Shown piece after piece: positions 16,886-26,746 of a DNA stretch of 64,000 bases. The notes under the pieces were generated by a model. That model did not search any database. It worked only from the letters and a program-made list of their open reading frames with translations, and was not told the DNA's origin. The DNA is taken from NCBI RefSeq assembly GCF_004358755.1, contig NZ_SMZY01000002.1, forward strand, positions 1,178,001-1,242,000, given 5' to 3'. The position numbers and the translations under genes were made by a program. Origin of the DNA: Peribacillus frigoritolerans. GTDB taxonomy: Bacteria; Bacillota; Bacilli; Bacillales; Bacillaceae. Each line of letters begins with the position of its first letter. The stretch's first letter is position 1.

Positions 16886-19573
16886 ATGAAAAGAAAGGAT
16901 TTGATTTACAGCTTATTTAAGGAACGGAGCAGGGCCTCCTATTCTGCTGCGGAAATTTCAAAATTGCTTCAGCTTGACCGTGCTAATGTAAGCAGCGATC
17001 TGAATAAACTTGTAAAAGAAGGAAGACTGTCAAAGTCTTCATCAAGACCTGTCGTTTTCTTTTTAAATGCTGGGGATGATACGGAAGTTTTCAGACCTGT
17101 TATCAGTTTATTTGACTCTTTTCAAAAAGAAAACAGAAGCTTACGGACCTCCATCGATCAGGCTAAATCAGCAATTCTTTATCCGCCTCATGGCATGCAT
17201 ACGCTCATTTTCGGCGAAACAGGCGTCGGAAAATCCATGTTCGCCTCCATCATGCATAAATTTGCCCGAGAAGCAGGCCGTCTGCATGAAACGGCTCCAT
17301 TCGTTGTCTTTAATTGTGCAGACTACGCAAATAACCCTCAGCTTTTGCTTGGCCAGCTGTTCGGTGTAAAAAAAGGCGCCTATACTGGTGCAGTTGAACA
17401 AAAAGGGCTGATAGAGAAAGCTGACGGAGGCATTTTGTTTTTAGATGAAGTGCATCGCCTTACACCAGAAGGTCAGGAAATGTTATTTACGTTTATTGAC
17501 GGGGGCATGTACCGCAGACTGGGAGAATCAGAGAATGAAAGAACGGCTCAAGTTCTCATTCTGGCTGCTACAACGGAGGACCCTGTCTCTTCCCTGCTTG
17601 GTACCTTCAAGCGGAGAATGCCGATGTTTATCACCCTTCCCCCGCTCCGGGAACGATCCTCAGAAGAACGTCTGCTGTTAATTAAACGCTTCTTCACAGA
17701 TGAAAGCATCCGCCTGGGTAAAGAAATCTCAGTCTCAACGAATACGATCCGGGCATTGCTTTTTTATCCTTGTACAAGCAACATCGGCCAGCTAAAAGCA
17801 GATATTCAGCTAACATGCGCCAAAGCCTATGCCGACTATGTCACCAATAAAAAACAAAGCATTCATATCAGGTCTTCAGACCTGAATTGGTACATCAAAG
17901 AAGGGCTTTTTATTGAAAAGAAAACGAAGCACACTCTTATTCAAATGAATGAACAGTACACTTTCAGCCCGACCGATTCTTATTCCGTACAAAGTCAGCC
18001 TTCGTTTGACCATTCAATCTACGAGCATATTGATATGAAATATGAGGAACTGAAAAATCGGGATATTGATCAGGCAGAGCTTGCGATGCTGATGGACCAT
18101 AACATTCAGTCTCTTTTCAAACAATATTTAAAACAAACGATTCAGCAGATGAGCAAAGATAACCTCCAAAAAATTTTGTCAGCCGACATTGTAAAAGTCA
18201 GTGAAAAAATCATTCACTTAGCTGAAAAAAAATTAGGCCGCACATTTGATGAGAAGGTATTTGTAGGCTTGTCGCTTCATCTGCAAACCTTAATGCAGCG
18301 TCTTGAATCTCACAAGTCAATCTATCATCCCAATCTAACAGCGATCCGCGATCAGTACCGCGATCAGTTCAATGTAGCCATAGAAAGTATGAGGCTCGTA
18401 GAGGACACGTTCTCAATCACCATACCATTTGATGAAGTTGCGTTTCTTACGATGTTTTTCGTTGTCGACTCTGATGAAACGCCAAGCTTTCAAACCGCCG
18501 TCTTCGTTTTGGCACATGGAAACGGAATTGCAAGAGAGATGGCCGCCGTAACCAATCACCTGCTTGGAAACGAAGATGTAACCGGCATTGATATGCCGCT
18601 TCATGAATCGCCTGAGAAATTTTTGCATCGTGTTAAAAGAGAAATGCAGCCTCTGAATCATTGCACTGGACTGCTCCTATTAATCGATATGGGATCTCTT
18701 GCCTTTATCGGAGAAATGATTGAAACAGAGTTTTCTATTCCCGTTAAAGTCATTTCTATGGTCAGCACCGCCCATGTCATCGAAGCATCCCGGAAAGCAA
18801 GCCTTGGCTATCACTTGGATGAACTCTATGAAGATGTAAAAAATTTAACTCCCTTTTATATGCAGACTCAAAAAGAGAAACATTCAAACAGCCAGACGCT
18901 GAAATCAGTGATCCTGACAGCCTGCTTAACCGGAGAAGGCAGTGCGATTGCCATTAAAAACATCCTTGAAAACTATCTGCATTTCAATAAAGAAATCATT
19001 GAAATATTGCCGATCAGCATTTTTGACCGAAAAGAAATGCAAAAAATGCTGACTAATATATCAAAGGAGCGCAGCATCCTCTGTGTGGTCTGCAACTTTG
19101 AAATCGCCTTGCCATACAGAACCATTCACGTCCAGGATATTCTGAATATGAAAGAAATCAAGCCGATTCAGGAGCTGATTACTCATGAAGAAACGTATAT
19201 TAAAATGGCCGATGCCCTTCAGCAGACTCTCTCAATTGACGATGCAGGCGAAGTTATAACCATTGTGCGGAACGTTTTAAACGATCTGCAGCTGCAGACC
19301 AATACCTATTTAAATCATGAAAGTCTGATGGGAATTGTTCTTCATATAAGCTGTATGCTGGACCGGCTCCGGAAAAATCAGCCGTTTGTCAGCTATCCTG
19401 ATAAAGATGCGAAAATAAATGAACATTATCTTCTCTATTTAAAAATACGAAAAGCCCTAAATAAAATTGAAGAGGCTTATCAAATTGCCATTCCGAATGA
19501 TGAAGTGTGCTTCATTATGGATTTCTTATTAAAAAATGAGAGCAGTGCTAAAACTGAGAAAACGTCCGTCTGA
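16886..19573 (+). CDS. LevR-type PTS-controlled sigma-54 activator
   Basis: 895 residues from the ATG at 16886; a GTG at 16862 is an alternative. Order: N-terminal helix-turn-helix (1-60), AAA+ domain with Walker A GETGVGKS, the sigma-54 contact loop GAYTGA and Walker B GGILFLDEVHR, then PRD1, EIIA/EIIB-like domains (AHGNG around 560; TACLTGEGSAIAI) and a C-terminal PRD2. PTS phosphorylation of the PRDs should set its activity. It lies next to a chitobiose/cellobiose-type PTS operon that has a clear -24/-12 promoter, so that operon is the obvious target. Confidence 0.94.
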   Translation: MKRKDLIYSLFKERSRASYSAAEISKLLQLDRANVSSDLNKLVKEGRLSKSSSRPVVFFLNAGDDTEVFRPVISLFDSFQKENRSLRTSIDQAKSAILYPPHGMHTLIFGETGVGKSMFASIMHKFAREAGRLHETAPFVVFNCADYANNPQLLLGQLFGVKKGAYTGAVEQKGLIEKADGGILFLDEVHRLTPEGQEMLFTFIDGGMYRRLGESENERTAQVLILAATTEDPVSSLLGTFKRRMPMFITLPPLRERSSEERLLLIKRFFTDESIRLGKEISVSTNTIRALLFYPCTSNIGQLKADIQLTCAKAYADYVTNKKQSIHIRSSDLNWYIKEGLFIEKKTKHTLIQMNEQYTFSPTDSYSVQSQPSFDHSIYEHIDMKYEELKNRDIDQAELAMLMDHNIQSLFKQYLKQTIQQMSKDNLQKILSADIVKVSEKIIHLAEKKLGRTFDEKVFVGLSLHLQTLMQRLESHKSIYHPNLTAIRDQYRDQFNVAIESMRLVEDTFSITIPFDEVAFLTMFFVVDSDETPSFQTAVFVLAHGNGIAREMAAVTNHLLGNEDVTGIDMPLHESPEKFLHRVKREMQPLNHCTGLLLLIDMGSLAFIGEMIETEFSIPVKVISMVSTAHVIEASRKASLGYHLDELYEDVKNLTPFYMQTQKEKHSNSQTLKSVILTACLTGEGSAIAIKNILENYLHFNKEIIEILPISIFDRKEMQKMLTNISKERSILCVVCNFEIALPYRTIHVQDILNMKEIKPIQELITHEETYIKMADALQQTLSIDDAGEVITIVRNVLNDLQLQTNTYLNHESLMGIVLHISCMLDRLRKNQPFVSYPDKDAKINEHYLLYLKIRKALNKIEEAYQIAIPNDEVCFIMDFLLKNESSAKTEKTSV

Positions 19574-19593
19574 TGTATACCAGACGGACGTTT
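19560..19593 (+). terminator. terminator of the LevR-type gene
   Basis: AAACGTCCGTCTG pairs with CAGACGGACGTTT around a short loop. The stem overlaps the stop codon. Confidence 0.85.
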
Positions 19594-19673
19594 ATTTAAT
19601 GATAAAAGGTTTATTTGCAAATAATAAAACAATTCTCAATAAAGGTAAAAGATGAAATCGAAGGGGTTATATA

Positions 19674-20693
19674 ATGGAGAGAAATTATGCAATAGACTTT
19701 AAATTTTTTGCGATATTTGCTGTAGTAGTGATCCATACTTTTCCCTTTTCCATTAGACAGTCAGATTGAATTGTTTATTCTTGATAACCTTTCCAGATTC
19801 GCTGTACCTTTTTTCTTTGTTGCTTCTGGTTATTTATTTGGAAATAAAATCATAAATACTCGGGAGTCTGTTGGATATTTCAAAAGGTATGTTATTAAAA
19901 TTTTTAAAATTTACGTATGCTGGCTCATTTTTTATACAATATACGCTGTACTCGTCATATATCTAAGTGATTCTAATGTACTTCAGAAATTAATGCAGTA
20001 TTTTGATGAATTTACAGTGATGAATCTATTCTATTTTGGCAAAGGGACCAGCGGATATCAGTTATGGTTTTTAACATCCTTAATTTGGAGTATCATCATT
20101 CTGTTTATCTTTTATAGACTAAAAAAAATAAATGTGCTATTAACCCTTAGTTTCATTTTGAACATACTAGGCCTTTTCGGACAATCCTATTCATTGTTCT
20201 TCAATATTTCAATCAGTACTAGAGATGCTCTATTCTTTGGTTTATTTATACAGTGTTAGGATTTTCCTTTGCTTTTCATTCACAAATGATTAAATCCCTG
20301 AAAATAAACGGAACTATTTATTTATATTTGTTTATTGTCTTTTCATTTCTGCAAGTGATGGAGGGCTACATTTTAGAAAAGATATTTTCCGGCAGTCACG
20401 GAGAATATTTCATATCCACCATTTTTCCAACCGTGTTTTTATTTTCCTATGCACTGCATAACAAACAATTAGGAAAAGGTTTGTTTATAACCAAAATCGG
20501 CAGCAACGCTCTTGGTATTTATATTATCCATGTTTTTTTCATAAAACTTATTGATATAGGTGTAAATAATTTGGGACTGAAAAGCATGACAGAAAATTTA
20601 ATTTGGACCCAGCTATATACCCTGTTTATTTTTGTTATTTCGTATATTGCATATAGTTTAATTCAATATTCAAAACAGGCATTTTTGGGGTAG
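19674..20693 (+). pseudogene. acyltransferase-3 family membrane protein, frameshifted
   Basis: Three collinear pieces in different frames: 19674-19769 (starts MERNYAIDFKFF, ends at TGA), about 19771-20259 (SRFAVPFFFVASGYLFG, typical of OafA/acyltransferase-3 proteins) and 20253-20693. Together they give about 340 residues, the normal length. AAGGGG before 19674 is a good ribosome site. Two indels therefore break an otherwise intact gene. Sequencing error is possible, but two independent shifts favour a pseudogene. It would have acylated a surface polysaccharide or similar. Confidence 0.8.
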
Positions 20694-20726
20694 AAGATTG
20701 TTAGCACGAATATATTTTCGTAAAGT

Positions 20727-20780
20727 AAATGCTGCGTAATAAAGGTAACTTTCTTTTTTACCTCTTCTACAGCATTTCCA
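20727..20780. terminator. large hairpin between converging genes
   Basis: AAATGCTG pairs with CAGCATTT, with an inner AGGTAA/TTACCT pair. It lies between the acyltransferase pseudogene (+) and chbG (-) and may end both transcripts. Confidence 0.5.
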
Positions 20781-20829
20781 TTTCTTATATGGCCTCCTTT
20801 GGATCGCAGTGTTGCTCTTGATTTGCAAG

Positions 20830-21519
20830 CTATACACGTCTAGCTGCCATTAATATAGACAGCTCATTGCTTCTCTGCAAACAATAGGAAGATCCCTTTA
20901 ATAGAGCTTCATCAATATACGCTGGATGACACATGACTTCAACACGAATATCCCCTTGATATGATTTCATCAAATCCGTAAAATAATCCGGGTTTAAATC
21001 ATCTCCGTAAAAAGTATGCACAAATACATCAGAGAATGCTTGCAGTCCTTCCTTTTCCCCTTCCCAAAAACGCCTTGTAGGCAAATCATACTTATTTGCG
21101 AGATTCTTAATAACCTGTTCCAGCACTGGCCATGAATGAACATGATGATGACTGTCAAGATGAGAAGGAGTAAGGCCAAATGACAAAAAACGCTGAATTT
21201 GCGTCTCCCATTCAAGCTCAACTTCGGCAACATTTAAATTCTGATTTTGGTTAGGATCATTCTTTATCTTAAAGCAGCCGTTATCATCTATTAATGAAGG
21301 CACTAGATTGCTCGCAGCCCTCCCGCAAGTGAGCGTTAAGTGAATGCCAATCTGCAGATTAGGATGCTCCTTAGCAAGAGAAACCGCGTGCTGTGTTCCA
21401 GGCATATTCACCATCATTGTCGCCGAATTTACAATGCCATGAGTATGTGCATCAATAATTCCGTAATTCACTCCCCGTGAATAACCAAAATCATCTGCAT
21501 TGATAATAAAATGAGGCAT
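20830..21519 (-). CDS. chbG: ChbG/YdjC-family carbohydrate deacetylase
   Basis: 229 residues. The metal and catalytic motifs of the YdjC/ChbG family are present: NADDFGYS at residues 7-14 and the HLDSHHHVH cluster. ChbG removes one acetyl group from diacetylchitobiose or its 6-phosphate, which lets the GH4 enzyme act. Last gene of the PTS operon, about 100 bases after the GH4 gene. It is somewhat shorter than the E. coli enzyme of about 250 residues, mainly at the C-terminus. Confidence 0.88.
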   Translation of the reverse strand: MPHFIINADDFGYSRGVNYGIIDAHTHGIVNSATMMVNMPGTQHAVSLAKEHPNLQIGIHLTLTCGRAASNLVPSLIDDNGCFKIKNDPNQNQNLNVAEVELEWETQIQRFLSFGLTPSHLDSHHHVHSWPVLEQVIKNLANKYDLPTRRFWEGEKEGLQAFSDVFVHTFYGDDLNPDYFTDLMKSYQGDIRVEVMCHPAYIDEALLKGSSYCLQRSNELSILMAARRV

Positions 21520-21623
21520 AAACTTCCTCCTTTCCTAATAAGACTGTGTTTGCATAAATATTCCTTAATCCCTAAAAATGTTAGACGTACTTTTCCGCGC
21601 AATACCAAGTTTTAAAAGTATGT

Positions 21624-22943
21624 TTAACGATAAGATGCTTCCTTGAAAAACTGCGGAAGGTGTTCTTTATGCGCTTCCAGCATTTCATCAAGGATTTGCT
21701 TTGCCACACGATCAGAAGGAACAAGCGGATTAATTGTCATGGCGAGCAGGGCCGTTTCATAGCTGCCTGTTACTGCTGCCTCTGCTGCCATCCGCTCAAA
21801 CGATTTGATTTGCTGAACAAGCCCGTTTACAGCAACAGGAAGCTCTCCCATTGCAAGTGGTTTCGGCCCATCCTGCGTAATAATGCAGTCCACTTCAACA
21901 GCTGATTCATATGGCAGACCTGTAATGGCTCCTTTATTTTGGACATTTACGGTCTGAATGTCCCCCTTGTTGTTATAGATGGAATGGATTAAGCTGCATG
22001 CTGCATCACTGTAAAAGGCTCCTCCCCGCTTTTCAAGCTGCGGCGGTTTAATTGATAAGTCAGGATCCTTATATAGTTCAAACAAATCCAGTTCAAGCTG
22101 TTTCACAACTTCTCCCCTGCATCCTTTTACAGCAGCTTCTTCTTTCTCCTGCTGCAGCATTTCTCTTGTTTTATAATAATAGCGATGATATGGGCATGGA
22201 ATGGCCTGCAGCGCTTTTAAAAATTGCGGCTCCCATTCAAGAGAAGCAATGTTCTGCATCGACATTTGCTTCTCTCCGGCAGTCAGCTTATCAATGACAT
22301 CAGCTGTTTTGTCCTTCCCATCTAAATATACACGCAATCCAAATACCATATGATTCAATCCTGCAAAATCAATATGGATTCTCCCGCTTTCAACATTGAG
22401 CGTTTTGGCAATGTGCATTTTCATGCCGATCGGAACATTGCAAAGCCCTACAACTTTAGTAATCTTGCTGTATCTTAAAACAGCTTCAGTCACCATTCCT
22501 GCAGGATTCGTAAAATTGATCAGCCAGGCATCTGGACAAAGCTCCTCCATGTCACGGCAAATATCAAGAATGACAGGAATAGTGCGCAGCCCTTTAAATA
22601 ACCCTCCCGGACCATTAGTCTCTTGACCGATCACATCATATTTAAGCGGAATTTTCTCATCCAAGATCCTGGCGTCTATTGAGCCAATCCGCATTTGAGT
22701 CGTTACAAAATCCGCATCCTTCAATGCAAGTCTTCGGTCGGTTGTTAAAAAAACATTGATTGGGAGACCTGCTTTTTCAATCATTCTCTTGGCCAATTGT
22801 CCGACAATCTCCAGTTTCTCCGAGCCTGTTTCGATGTCAACGAGCCAGATTTCCGATACAGGAAGCTCGCTGTAGCGTTTGATAAATCCTTCTATTAATT
22901 CCGGCGTATAGCTGGAACCGCCGCCAATCGTTACAATTTTCAT
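21624..22943 (-). CDS. GH4 family 6-phospho-beta-glucosidase / chitobiose-6-P hydrolase
   Basis: 439 residues from the ATG at 22943, which has GAGGTG 8 bases upstream; the frame extends further but without support. The NAD-binding motif is [25 protein letters not shown], the metal-site Cys/His in GLCNVPIG and LNHMVFG are family hallmarks. GH4 enzymes cleave 6-phospho-glycosides using NAD and Mn. LicH (cellobiose/lichenan) and ChbF (chitobiose) are the close relatives. The chbG neighbour favours chitobiose-6-phosphate, but cellobiose cannot be excluded. Confidence 0.93.
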   Translation of the reverse strand: MKIVTIGGGSSYTPELIEGFIKRYSELPVSEIWLVDIETGSEKLEIVGQLAKRMIEKAGLPINVFLTTDRRLALKDADFVTTQMRIGSIDARILDEKIPLKYDVIGQETNGPGGLFKGLRTIPVILDICRDMEELCPDAWLINFTNPAGMVTEAVLRYSKITKVVGLCNVPIGMKMHIAKTLNVESGRIHIDFAGLNHMVFGLRVYLDGKDKTADVIDKLTAGEKQMSMQNIASLEWEPQFLKALQAIPCPYHRYYYKTREMLQQEKEEAAVKGCRGEVVKQLELDLFELYKDPDLSIKPPQLEKRGGAFYSDAACSLIHSIYNNKGDIQTVNVQNKGAITGLPYESAVEVDCIITQDGPKPLAMGELPVAVNGLVQQIKSFERMAAEAAVTGSYETALLAMTINPLVPSDRVAKQILDEMLEAHKEHLPQFFKEASYR

Positions 22944-23016
22944 CCCATTCACCTCATTAGTATTAGTGAAAAAAAGAAAGGAGAGCGTTAACAGTTCGTT
23001 CTCCTTCACTCTTTTT

Positions 23017-23343
23017 TCAGTTTTTCTTTTCGATCTTTTTGTGCAGATAAATAATCTCCTGTGTCAGCTCGCGGACAGTGATCGTATTCATCAAATGATC
23101 CTGTGCATGCACTAAAAGGATGGACACTTCTGCTTTCTGACCGCGCGCTTCTTCCTGAATAAGTCCCGTTTGAGAATGATGAGCCTCTGTCAGCTCTTTT
23201 TTTGCCAATTCAAAACATTCTTCCGCTTCTTCAAAGTTTCCTTCTCTTGCATATTGCATCGCTTCTATAAGAGAACTGCGCGCATTGCCGCTGTGAAGAA
23301 TGATTTGGAAGGCGGTTTGTTCAATTGAAATGCTTGCTGTCAT
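23017..23343 (-). CDS. PTS lactose/cellobiose-type EIIA
   Basis: 108-residue cytoplasmic phosphocarrier of the lactose/cellobiose/chitobiose PTS family. Helical, with the conserved HAQDHLMN motif near residue 78 containing the phosphorylated His. It passes phosphate from HPr to EIIB. Located between EIIC and the GH4 gene in the operon. Confidence 0.93.
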   Translation of the reverse strand: MTASISIEQTAFQIILHSGNARSSLIEAMQYAREGNFEEAEECFELAKKELTEAHHSQTGLIQEEARGQKAEVSILLVHAQDHLMNTITVRELTQEIIYLHKKIEKKN

Positions 23344-23363
23344 GTTTGAGCTTCCTCCCTTTA

Positions 23364-24716
23364 CTAAACAGATAAATGATGATTCCCCGCTGCTGTTTGT
23401 TCTTTTATTTTTTTCGCATCAATCCGCTCCTGCATGATGACAAATGGCAGATAGATAGCAATTGAGATAACGAGATTGATTCCTGCCATAACGGCTCCTG
23501 ATAGATGGGCGCCTGTTGCGAGGTAACCGCCGATTATAGGAGGTGTTACCCAAGGAATGTTTGTAACGACAGGATGAACAAGACCAAAGTCAATGGCTAA
23601 ATAAGAGGTAATCGTCAGGACAATCGGTGTTGAGATAAATGGAATGAGCCAGATTGGATTCAGGACGATCGGCAATCCGAATAGGACAGGCTCGTTAATC
23701 TGGAAGACTCCAGGCGGCATGCCAAGGGCTACAATTTGCTTGCGTTTCTTTGAAGCAACAAGCAAGGCAATTAATAGTCCAAGTGTTGCTCCTGATCCGC
23801 CCAGGAAAACAAAGGCATCGAAATATGGACCTGCCATAACAGCATATTTGCTGAGATCATCAACCCCCGCAGCAGCAAGATCGATGTTCTTGTTTCCAAG
23901 CTGGGTAAATAAAGGCGTTGTAATTCCGCCAAGAATATTTGGACCGTGCAAACCAATTGCCCAAAAAGCATGAATAAGAAACGCAAGTAAGATGGCAAAC
24001 GGCAGAGAATCGGCTGCATTTGTAAGCGGTGCAACAAGCACTTGGTTCAGCCAGTCATTTACATACATGCCATTTGTTGCTTTTCTGAAGAGCAAACCGC
24101 CAAGTCCGAACACAAAAATGGTAATCATTCCAGGAACGAGTTTTGCAAAGGCTCTTGCAACTGCAGGCGGTACACCATCTGGAAGCTTGATAATTAAAAA
24201 CTTCACTCTTGCTAATCTGACAAAAACTTCTGTCGCAAGCAGAGATACAACGATTCCTGTAAACAAAGCAGTAGAGTTTAAATACGTATTGCTGATAAAG
24301 CCCCAGGCATCCCCTGTCTCAGGTTTCTCTGCAATCGTCAGTGTCACTTTTGCTACTTGAGGAACAAGGACAAAAAACGATGCCAGTGCAACAAGCATGG
24401 CTTCAAAGCCATCGTCATCATAGGATCTTGCAAGTTTGTAGGCAATTCCAACGACGGCAAAAACAGTCATGAAGGCAAAAGTGCCCCACCATATATCTCC
24501 GCCAAGAGTTGTCCACGTATCCCCAAAAATCCATACCATCATTTTTTGATACGGCGGGATGGCTGCACCTAGATTGTTAAATAATACAGCGAATGAACCA
24601 ATCATTGTAATCGAAATCATACCAATAAGTGCGTCGCGTATCGCTAATAAATGCCGATTATTTCCAAACTTAACGGCACCCGGAAGAATATACTTTTCAA
24701 TAAACTCCATCATCAT
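23364..24716 (-). CDS. PTS cellobiose/chitobiose-type EIIC
   Basis: 450-residue membrane channel of the lactose/cellobiose PTS family with about ten helices. Family motifs include the NEPVLFGLPIVLNP signature. It imports a beta-linked disaccharide (cellobiose, lichenan oligomers or diacetylchitobiose) and phosphorylates it at C6 with EIIA and EIIB. GAGGG lies 6 bases before the first of three consecutive ATGs. Confidence 0.94.
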   Translation of the reverse strand: MMMEFIEKYILPGAVKFGNNRHLLAIRDALIGMISITMIGSFAVLFNNLGAAIPPYQKMMVWIFGDTWTTLGGDIWWGTFAFMTVFAVVGIAYKLARSYDDDGFEAMLVALASFFVLVPQVAKVTLTIAEKPETGDAWGFISNTYLNSTALFTGIVVSLLATEVFVRLARVKFLIIKLPDGVPPAVARAFAKLVPGMITIFVFGLGGLLFRKATNGMYVNDWLNQVLVAPLTNAADSLPFAILLAFLIHAFWAIGLHGPNILGGITTPLFTQLGNKNIDLAAAGVDDLSKYAVMAGPYFDAFVFLGGSGATLGLLIALLVASKKRKQIVALGMPPGVFQINEPVLFGLPIVLNPIWLIPFISTPIVLTITSYLAIDFGLVHPVVTNIPWVTPPIIGGYLATGAHLSGAVMAGINLVISIAIYLPFVIMQERIDAKKIKEQTAAGNHHLSV

Positions 24717-24747
24717 CTTTCACCCTCAATCTCAAAGTATATAGAAT

Positions 24748-25053
24748 CTATTTTTTCGCCAAGCCTACTGCTGCCTCAAGCACAGCCTTGCCGTCCATCA
24801 TTCCGTACTGAATGGAATTGATGACTTCAACCGGTATCCCCTGAGGATCAGCAATCGCTTTCATATTTTTCAGCAAAAACCTTACTTGCGGACCGAGCAA
24901 AACAACATCCGCATTTTTCATTTCTTCTTTTGCCTCATCGCCTGACACAGCCCAAATCTTTGCTTCAACCCCTTGTTCCGCTGCTGCTTTTTCCATTCTT
25001 GTCACAAGCATACTAGTCGACATTCCCGCTGAACAAACCAGTAAAATATTCAT
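24748..25053 (-). CDS. PTS lactose/cellobiose-type EIIB
   Basis: 101 residues. The phosphocysteine loop VCSAGMSTSM (Cys 7) is textbook. First gene of the operon B-C-A-GH4-chbG, nearly the order of the E. coli chb operon. Preceded by a sigma-54 promoter. Confidence 0.94.
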   Translation of the reverse strand: MNILLVCSAGMSTSMLVTRMEKAAAEQGVEAKIWAVSGDEAKEEMKNADVVLLGPQVRFLLKNMKAIADPQGIPVEVINSIQYGMMDGKAVLEAAVGLAKK

Positions 25054-25094
25054 CGTTTCCCCTCCATTTGTTTTTCTCTTTCACTTAGTTATAA

Positions 25095-25110
25095 TGCAAG
25101 TCCTGTGCCA
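25095..25110 (-). promoter_or_regulatory. sigma-54 (-24/-12) promoter of the PTS operon
   Basis: Minus strand TGGCAC, 5 bases, TTGCA, with an invariant GG/GC pair, 42 bases upstream of the EIIB start. This agrees with a LevR-type activator encoded nearby. Confidence 0.9.
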
Positions 25111-25168
25111 ACTCTTAAATCCTCATGTTTATCAAGCCAGTGGGAATGTTGTGTTTCATTCATTTCAT

Positions 25169-25221
25169 AGTGTGTTGTTTTTAAAAGCGGCAGTGTGTTA
25201 AATTGTTTTTGCTTAGTGTGT
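25169..25221. promoter_or_regulatory. three 23-bp-spaced repeats, likely activator binding site
   Basis: AGTGTGT at 25169, 25192 and 25215, exactly 23 bases apart, 60-110 bases upstream of the -24 box. This is the expected place for the enhancer of a LevR-type protein. Confidence 0.6.
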
Positions 25222-25298
25222 GATTTGAGCTTTTATTTGTGTTGGTGAAATTCAGGGGGTATAAATTTATTGAGGCGTAAAAATTATACGAATACAAA

Positions 25299-25341
25299 AA
25301 GCCTAATTCCTCTGGGTTTCATGAGAGAAATTAGGCTTTCA
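25299..25341 (-). terminator. terminator of the gabT-permease-gabD operon
   Basis: AGCCTAATT pairs with AATTAGGCT followed by T5 on the minus strand, directly after the gabD stop codon. Confidence 0.85.
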
Positions 25342-25354
25342 TTAGTTCTGTTAA

Positions 25355-26746
25355 TTATAAATTCCCGATCGAAATAAATTTTGTTTCTAAATATGGCTCA
25401 ATGCCTTCCGTACCGCCTTCTCGACCCAGACCGCTTTCTTTCATTCCGCCAAATGGCACATGAGCAGCAGAAGGAGCTCCATCATTCCAGCCTATAATAC
25501 CAAAGTCTAAATGTTCACTTAAATAGGTTCCGATTTTGTAATCATTGGTGAAGAAATACGCAGCAAGTCCGTAAGGCGTACTGTTCGCAATTTCTGCAGC
25601 TTCTTCAATATCTTTAAAGCTCATAATCGGCGCTACAGGACCAAATGTCTCTTCCTGCATGATTTTCATGTCTTCATGAACATTTTGCAAGACGGTAGGA
25701 TAGACAAAGAAATAACCCTGTTCCTTGCTCGCGCGGAATTCATTTCCAGTCAGTACTTTCGCCCCTTTATCTAGAGCATCATTGATTTGTTCAACAATCT
25801 TGTTAAATCCTTTTTCATTGATAATTGGACCAATTTGAGTTCCCTCTTCAAGACCGTTGCCTACTTTTAATTCTTTCACTTTCTCAGTCAATTTCCGAGA
25901 AAATTCTTCAATAATATTTTCATGAACGATAATACGGTTGGCACATACACATGTTTGCCCCGCGTTTCTGAATTTAGAGGCGATGGTTTGCTGAACAGCG
26001 AAATCAAGTTCTGCATCCTCCGCAATGATGAGAGGAGCATGCCCGCCTAATTCCATTGTGACATGTTTAACCGTTTCGGCACTGTTTTTGATGAGGGATT
26101 TTCCTACAGGCGTCGAACCTGTAAACGTAATTTTTCTTACATATTCACTTGAAGTAAATAAGTCTCCCACTTCTTTGCCGTCACCAATCACATATTGAAT
26201 GGCGTCCTTTGGGATCCCTGCTTCATGTGCGAGTTCAATTACCTTAATAGCAGTCAAAGGCGTATCTTCTGCAGGTTTCACAATAAAGGTACAGCCGGCT
26301 GCAAGGGCCGGGGCTGCTTTTCTGGTCATCATTGCGGCCGGGAAATTCCACGGTGTAATCGCAGCGACTAACCCTATTGGCTGTTTGCTTACGAAAATTC
26401 GTTTTGATTCTGAAGACGCCGGAATGGTGCGGCCATAGATGCGTTTGGCTTCTTCAGCATACCAGTCAATATAGCTTGCAGCGTAGTCTACTTCACCTAA
26501 TGATTCTTTTAGAGGTTTCCCGTTCTCAAGCGTCATGATTTCAGCGATTTCGCTTTTATTTTCCTGTATTTTTCGTGACCATTCTTTTAACAGTCTTGAT
26601 CGTTCGTGAGCGTTTATTTTAGACCAGCTTTTAAAGCTTACATGTCCTTTTTTAAGCGATTGTTTAATTTCCTCTTCAGAATGAATGCTTACTTCTGCAA
26701 TCATCTGCCCTGTAGCAGGATTATTTACTTTGAACGATTCCGGCAT
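25355..26746 (-). CDS. gabD: succinate-semialdehyde dehydrogenase
   Basis: 463-residue NAD(P)-dependent aldehyde dehydrogenase. Visible: TPWNFPAAM, the catalytic Glu in MELGGHAP, the catalytic Cys in [11 protein letters not shown] and the ending [15 protein letters not shown]. It oxidises succinate semialdehyde to succinate, the second step of GABA breakdown. The gene starts 26 bases inside the end of the permease gene. gabT and gabR nearby support the assignment. Confidence 0.93.
   Translation of the reverse strand: MPESFKVNNPATGQMIAEVSIHSEEEIKQSLKKGHVSFKSWSKINAHERSRLLKEWSRKIQENKSEIAEIMTLENGKPLKESLGEVDYAASYIDWYAEEAKRIYGRTIPASSESKRIFVSKQPIGLVAAITPWNFPAAMMTRKAAPALAAGCTFIVKPAEDTPLTAIKVIELAHEAGIPKDAIQYVIGDGKEVGDLFTSSEYVRKITFTGSTPVGKSLIKNSAETVKHVTMELGGHAPLIIAEDAELDFAVQQTIASKFRNAGQTCVCANRIIVHENIIEEFSRKLTEKVKELKVGNGLEEGTQIGPIINEKGFNKIVEQINDALDKGAKVLTGNEFRASKEQGYFFVYPTVLQNVHEDMKIMQEETFGPVAPIMSFKDIEEAAEIANSTPYGLAAYFFTNDYKIGTYLSEHLDFGIIGWNDGAPSAAHVPFGGMKESGLGREGGTEGIEPYLETKFISIGNL

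Noticed and set aside
22944-23009. N-terminal extension of the GH4 enzyme
   Set aside because: The NAD-binding motif starts right after the ATG at 22943, as in relatives, and GAGGTG precedes that ATG.
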